Assembly (NCBI GenBank): GCA_964632945.1
Contig: CAZWCX010000075.1
Coordinates: 1 to 35,607, forward strand
Direction of reading: 5' to 3'
Origin: CAZWCX01 sp964632945
GTDB lineage: Bacteria; Planctomycetota; MHYJ01; WSZJ01; CAZWCX01
Length of the DNA stretch: 35,607 nucleotides
Both the position numbers and the translations under genes were made by a program. Below, piece after piece: positions 33,371 to 35,607 of the stretch (positions within the stretch are counted from its first letter, which is position 1; each line of letters begins with the position of its first letter). The notes beneath the pieces were generated by a model. The model saw nothing but the letters and a program-made list of their open reading frames with translations, did no database searches and was not told the origin of the DNA.

Positions 33371-34330
33371 ATGGGTTCGATGTGGTCGCCCGCGATCGGT
33401 CGGGTGGCCGGGATCACGATCCGGCTGCACCTGTTCTTTCTGATCTACGTGGGCGTGGAGCTGCTGACCTCGCTGCCCCGCGGGGGCGCGGTGGTGCAGT
33501 ACGTCGCGATCTTCCTGGCCGTGCTCTTCGGCAGCGTGTTGCTGCACGAATTCGGGCACTGTTTCGCCGCGCGTCGCGTGGGCGGGCGCGCGGATGAGAT
33601 CCTGATCTGGCCGCTCGGGGGCCTGGCGTACGCGGACGTGCCGCCGGTGCCGCGCGCGGAGTTCCTGATGGTTGCCGCCGGACCGGCCGTGAATCTTGTT
33701 CTGGCGGCGCTCTTCGGCGGCTATCTCCACGCGACGGGGGCCTATCCGTCGCTGTTCACCAACCCCTTCCTGGTTTCCGACTGGATGGGGATTGCGTACG
33801 GGTTGAATCTGGTGATGCTGGGATTCAACCTGATCCCGGCCTATCCCCTGGACGGGGGGCGCATGTTGCGCGCCGCCCTGTGGTCCCGATGGGGCGCCCG
33901 CCGATCGGCGTGGGCGGCGGCGCAGGTCGGGATGGTCGCGGCGGTCGGGGTCGGCATCTGGGGACTGGTCTCGACCAACTTTCTGATGGTCGGCGTCGCC
34001 ATATTCATGTACGTGTCGTGCCAGCAGGAGCGGATGCGTCTGCAGGAGGGGATGGACGAAGCCGGCGAATTCGGCTTCGAAGTCGGCCAGTATTACCGCC
34101 GCGACGAGGAGGAGGTTGTCCGCGTCAAGGAGCGCAAACCGTCGCTGTTCGACCGCCTCTCGCGCCGATTCCGCCGTCGTCGTCCTTCCCCCCCGCGCGA
34201 GCGCACGGCCGCCGAGGTGCGGCAGCGGGTCGATTCCCTGCTGGACAAAATCAGCAAGGACGGGATGGCGAGCCTGAACGACGAGGAGCGGCAGTTCCTG
34301 CGCGACGCGAGCGAGTTCTTCCGCGACTAG
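33371..34330 (+). CDS. Site-2 protease (M50) with C-terminal DUF6576-like tail
   Basis: A 319-residue intramembrane zinc metalloprotease. Zinc ligands: HEFGH (59-63) in the second hydrophobic segment and Asp161 in FNLIPAYPLDGGRML. The helices between and after them fit the M50B fold (about six spans, ending near 216). There is no PDZ or CBS domain. After a charged linker rich in Arg (about 240-280), residues 282-317 (VRQRVDSLLDKISKDGMASL, then ERQFL) resemble DUF6576, a short helical module often found at the end of rhomboid-type proteases. The pair with the adjacent kinase suggests regulated proteolysis of a membrane-bound factor. Substrate unknown. Its stop codon overlaps that of ruvB in CTAG. 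Confidence 0.92.
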   Translation: MGSMWSPAIGRVAGITIRLHLFFLIYVGVELLTSLPRGGAVVQYVAIFLAVLFGSVLLHEFGHCFAARRVGGRADEILIWPLGGLAYADVPPVPRAEFLMVAAGPAVNLVLAALFGGYLHATGAYPSLFTNPFLVSDWMGIAYGLNLVMLGFNLIPAYPLDGGRMLRAALWSRWGARRSAWAAAQVGMVAAVGVGIWGLVSTNFLMVGVAIFMYVSCQQERMRLQEGMDEAGEFGFEVGQYYRRDEEEVVRVKERKPSLFDRLSRRFRRRRPSPPRERTAAEVRQRVDSLLDKISKDGMASLNDEERQFLRDASEFFRD

Positions 34331-35352
34331 GAAAAGAGCTCGCCCTGGCCCGTCGACGGGGTCGGGGCGATTCCCAGGTGCCGGTAGGCGCGTTCGGTCG
34401 CCACCCGCCCGCGGGGCGTGCGCTCGAGGAAGCCTTCGCGGAGCAGGAACGGCTCGTACACCTCCTCGATCGTGTCGTCCGTCTCCCCCGCCGCCGCCGC
34501 GATGGTCTTCAGGCCCACCGCCCGCCCGTTCGCCCGCACGAGGATCTCCAGGATCTTGCGATCGGTGGGGTCGAGTCCGGCGTCGTCCACGCCCATCATG
34601 GCGAGCATCTCCCGCGCCAGGTCGGCCGTGATGCTCTCCGCATCCCTCACCTGGGCGAGATCGCGGACCCGGCGCAGGAACCGGTTCGCGTAGCGCGGCG
34701 TGCCGCGCGAGCGGGTCGCGACCGCCGTCGCCGCATCCGCGTGGATGTCCACCTCCAGCAGGCCGGCCGAACGGGTGACGATGCGCGCGAGATCGGCGGT
34801 CGAATACGGTTCGAGTTTCTCGAACACGCCGAAGCGGGAGCGCAGGGGCGCGCTGAGGAGTCCCTCCCGGGTGGTGGCGCCGATCAGGGTGAACGGCTGG
34901 ATCGCCATCTCGACCGAGCGGGCATGCGGCCCCTGATCGATCATGATGGTGACGCGGAAGTCTTCCATCGCGGAGTAGAGGTATTCCTCGACGACCGCGG
35001 GGAGGCGGTGGATCTCGTCGATGAAGAGGACGTCGCGGGGCCGGAGTTGGGTGAGCAGGCCGACGACGTCGCCGGCGCGCTCGATGGCGGGCCCGCTGGA
35101 GAGGTGGAAGCCGACGCCGAGTTCGGCAGCGATCATCTGGGCGAGGGTGGTCTTGCCGAGACCGGGAAGTCCGGAGAGGAGCACGTGTTCGAGGGGTTCC
35201 TGGCGCTGGCGGGCGGCGGTGATGAAGACCTGGAGCTTGCGGACGACGCTTTCCTGGCCGACGAAGTCGGCGAACCGCTGGGGTCGCAGGGTCAGGTCGA
35301 ACCGGCGGTCCTCGTCGGAGGGAGGACCCGCAGGGAAGGTCGAAGCGTCCAT
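34327..35352 (-). CDS. ruvB: Holliday junction branch-migration ATPase RuvB
   Basis: A 341-residue AAA+ motor that drives Holliday-junction migration with RuvA. Motifs: LRPQRFADFVGQESV, Walker A SGLPGLGKTTLA, Walker B VLFIDEIHRLPAVVEEYLYSAMED, sensor TLIGATTREGLLSAPLRSRFG (with arginine finger), GTPRYANRFLRRVRD, and a winged-helix end (GRVATERAYRHLG). Size is normal. The ATG at 35352 has GGGGGA just upstream. It is convergent with the site-2 protease gene and shares a four-base CTAG at the two stops. RuvA and RuvC are not in the window and may lie upstream beyond the right edge. Confidence 0.96.
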   Translation of the reverse strand: MDASTFPAGPPSDEDRRFDLTLRPQRFADFVGQESVVRKLQVFITAARQRQEPLEHVLLSGLPGLGKTTLAQMIAAELGVGFHLSSGPAIERAGDVVGLLTQLRPRDVLFIDEIHRLPAVVEEYLYSAMEDFRVTIMIDQGPHARSVEMAIQPFTLIGATTREGLLSAPLRSRFGVFEKLEPYSTADLARIVTRSAGLLEVDIHADAATAVATRSRGTPRYANRFLRRVRDLAQVRDAESITADLAREMLAMMGVDDAGLDPTDRKILEILVRANGRAVGLKTIAAAAGETDDTIEEVYEPFLLREGFLERTPRGRVATERAYRHLGIAPTPSTGQGELFS

Positions 35353-35472
35353 GGTCCCCCGCGGGGAAGGGGTGCGGCGGGAACACGGGGCCGGCTGACC
35401 GGGCGCGCCCGCGACCGTCGCGAAGACGGAATCACGGGCGCGCCGATGCGCCGGTCCGGGGCCGCCCCCGGG

Positions 35473-35607
35473 TTACTTGGCGGGCGCCGCAGCGGCGGGC
35501 GTCCCGGTCGCGGCCGGGGCGGCCGCGGCGGGCGCGGCCACCGAGTACGCCCCGCGATCCCAGCTCATCGCCTTGAGTTTGGTGGCCGTGCCGACCCGGG
35601 CGCGCCG
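35473..35607 (-). CDS. C-terminal end of an unidentified protein (cut by the window edge)
   Basis: The last 44 codons and TAA stop of a minus-strand gene that continues beyond the right edge. The readable end is KLKAMSWDRGAYSV followed by an Ala/Pro/Thr-rich tail ending APAK. It lies 120 bases upstream of ruvB on the same strand, so the two may share a transcript. Nothing in this tail identifies the protein. Confidence 0.5.
   Translation of the reverse strand, partial: RRARVGTATKLKAMSWDRGAYSVAAPAAAAPAATGTPAAAAPAK

Noticed and set aside
1..35607. tRNA, rRNA, insertion sequence or prophage genes
   Set aside because: No cloverleaf-like segment, conserved rRNA stretch, transposase motif or phage structural gene was recognised in any gap or frame.

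Overview
The window is a GC-rich (visibly well above 60% GC) chromosomal segment from a diderm (Gram-negative-type) bacterium. It carries a LolA-like protein, a DUF1302-like outer-membrane barrel, several Cys-lipidated lipoproteins and an RND exporter. Hanks-type Ser/Thr kinases (one intact, two decayed), a site-2 protease ending in a DUF6576-like tail, many Ala/Pro-rich TPR lipoproteins and EF-hand/dockerin-like loops point to an uncultured Planctomycetota-like lineage. That assignment is inference; related deep phyla remain possible. No phage, transposase, CRISPR, tRNA or rRNA was seen. Almost everything is chromosomal housekeeping or envelope genes.

Layout. (1) 1-8.1 kb: two decayed kinase fragments on the + strand (478-870 and 3421-4438) flank a minus-strand RND/MMPL-type exporter. 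Downstream on + come a membrane-anchored BON protein, a LolA-like lipoprotein-sorting protein and a DUF1302-like barrel; the last two together with the RND protein look like a trans-envelope lipid/hydrophobe export module. (2) 8.25-15.3 kb: a strong promoter leads into holA, followed by a zinc-ribbon protein, a single-span membrane protein with a repeated basic motif, two large lipoproteins, an FSA/TAL-type transaldolase, a B-box-like zinc-finger membrane protein and a TPR-SPOR lipoprotein. (3) 15.4-19.2 kb, minus strand: an AI-2E-family membrane protein with an unusual EF-hand-like insert, MgtE and a Ppx/GppA phosphatase, probably one operon. (4) 19.2-22.1 kb, plus strand: divergently transcribed from that operon, a secreted protein with an IPT/TIG-like region, an EF-hand loop and a C-terminal caspase-like (clan CD) His/Cys dyad, then a small secreted protein. 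(5) 22.2-31.4 kb: an aminotransferase with an atypical C-terminus, then a nucleoside-scavenging block: BMP-type binding protein, ABC ATPase and two permeases, a PhoA-family alkaline phosphatase, purine nucleoside phosphorylase and cytidine deaminase. (6) 31.4-35.6 kb: a secreted protein, an atypical Ser/Thr kinase (HAD and VRPRN in place of HRD and xKPxN), an M50 site-2 protease, convergent ruvB, and the C-terminal end of an unidentified minus-strand gene.

How they work together. The BMP/ABC block with phosphatase, PNP and CDA forms a logical path from extracellular nucleotides to nucleosides to bases. The kinase and S2P genes are tightly packed and may form a signalling pair. The most novel-looking unit is the divergent pair at 17.7-21.2 kb. 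Both products carry calcium-loop-like motifs, and one has the hallmark residues of a secreted caspase-like peptidase.
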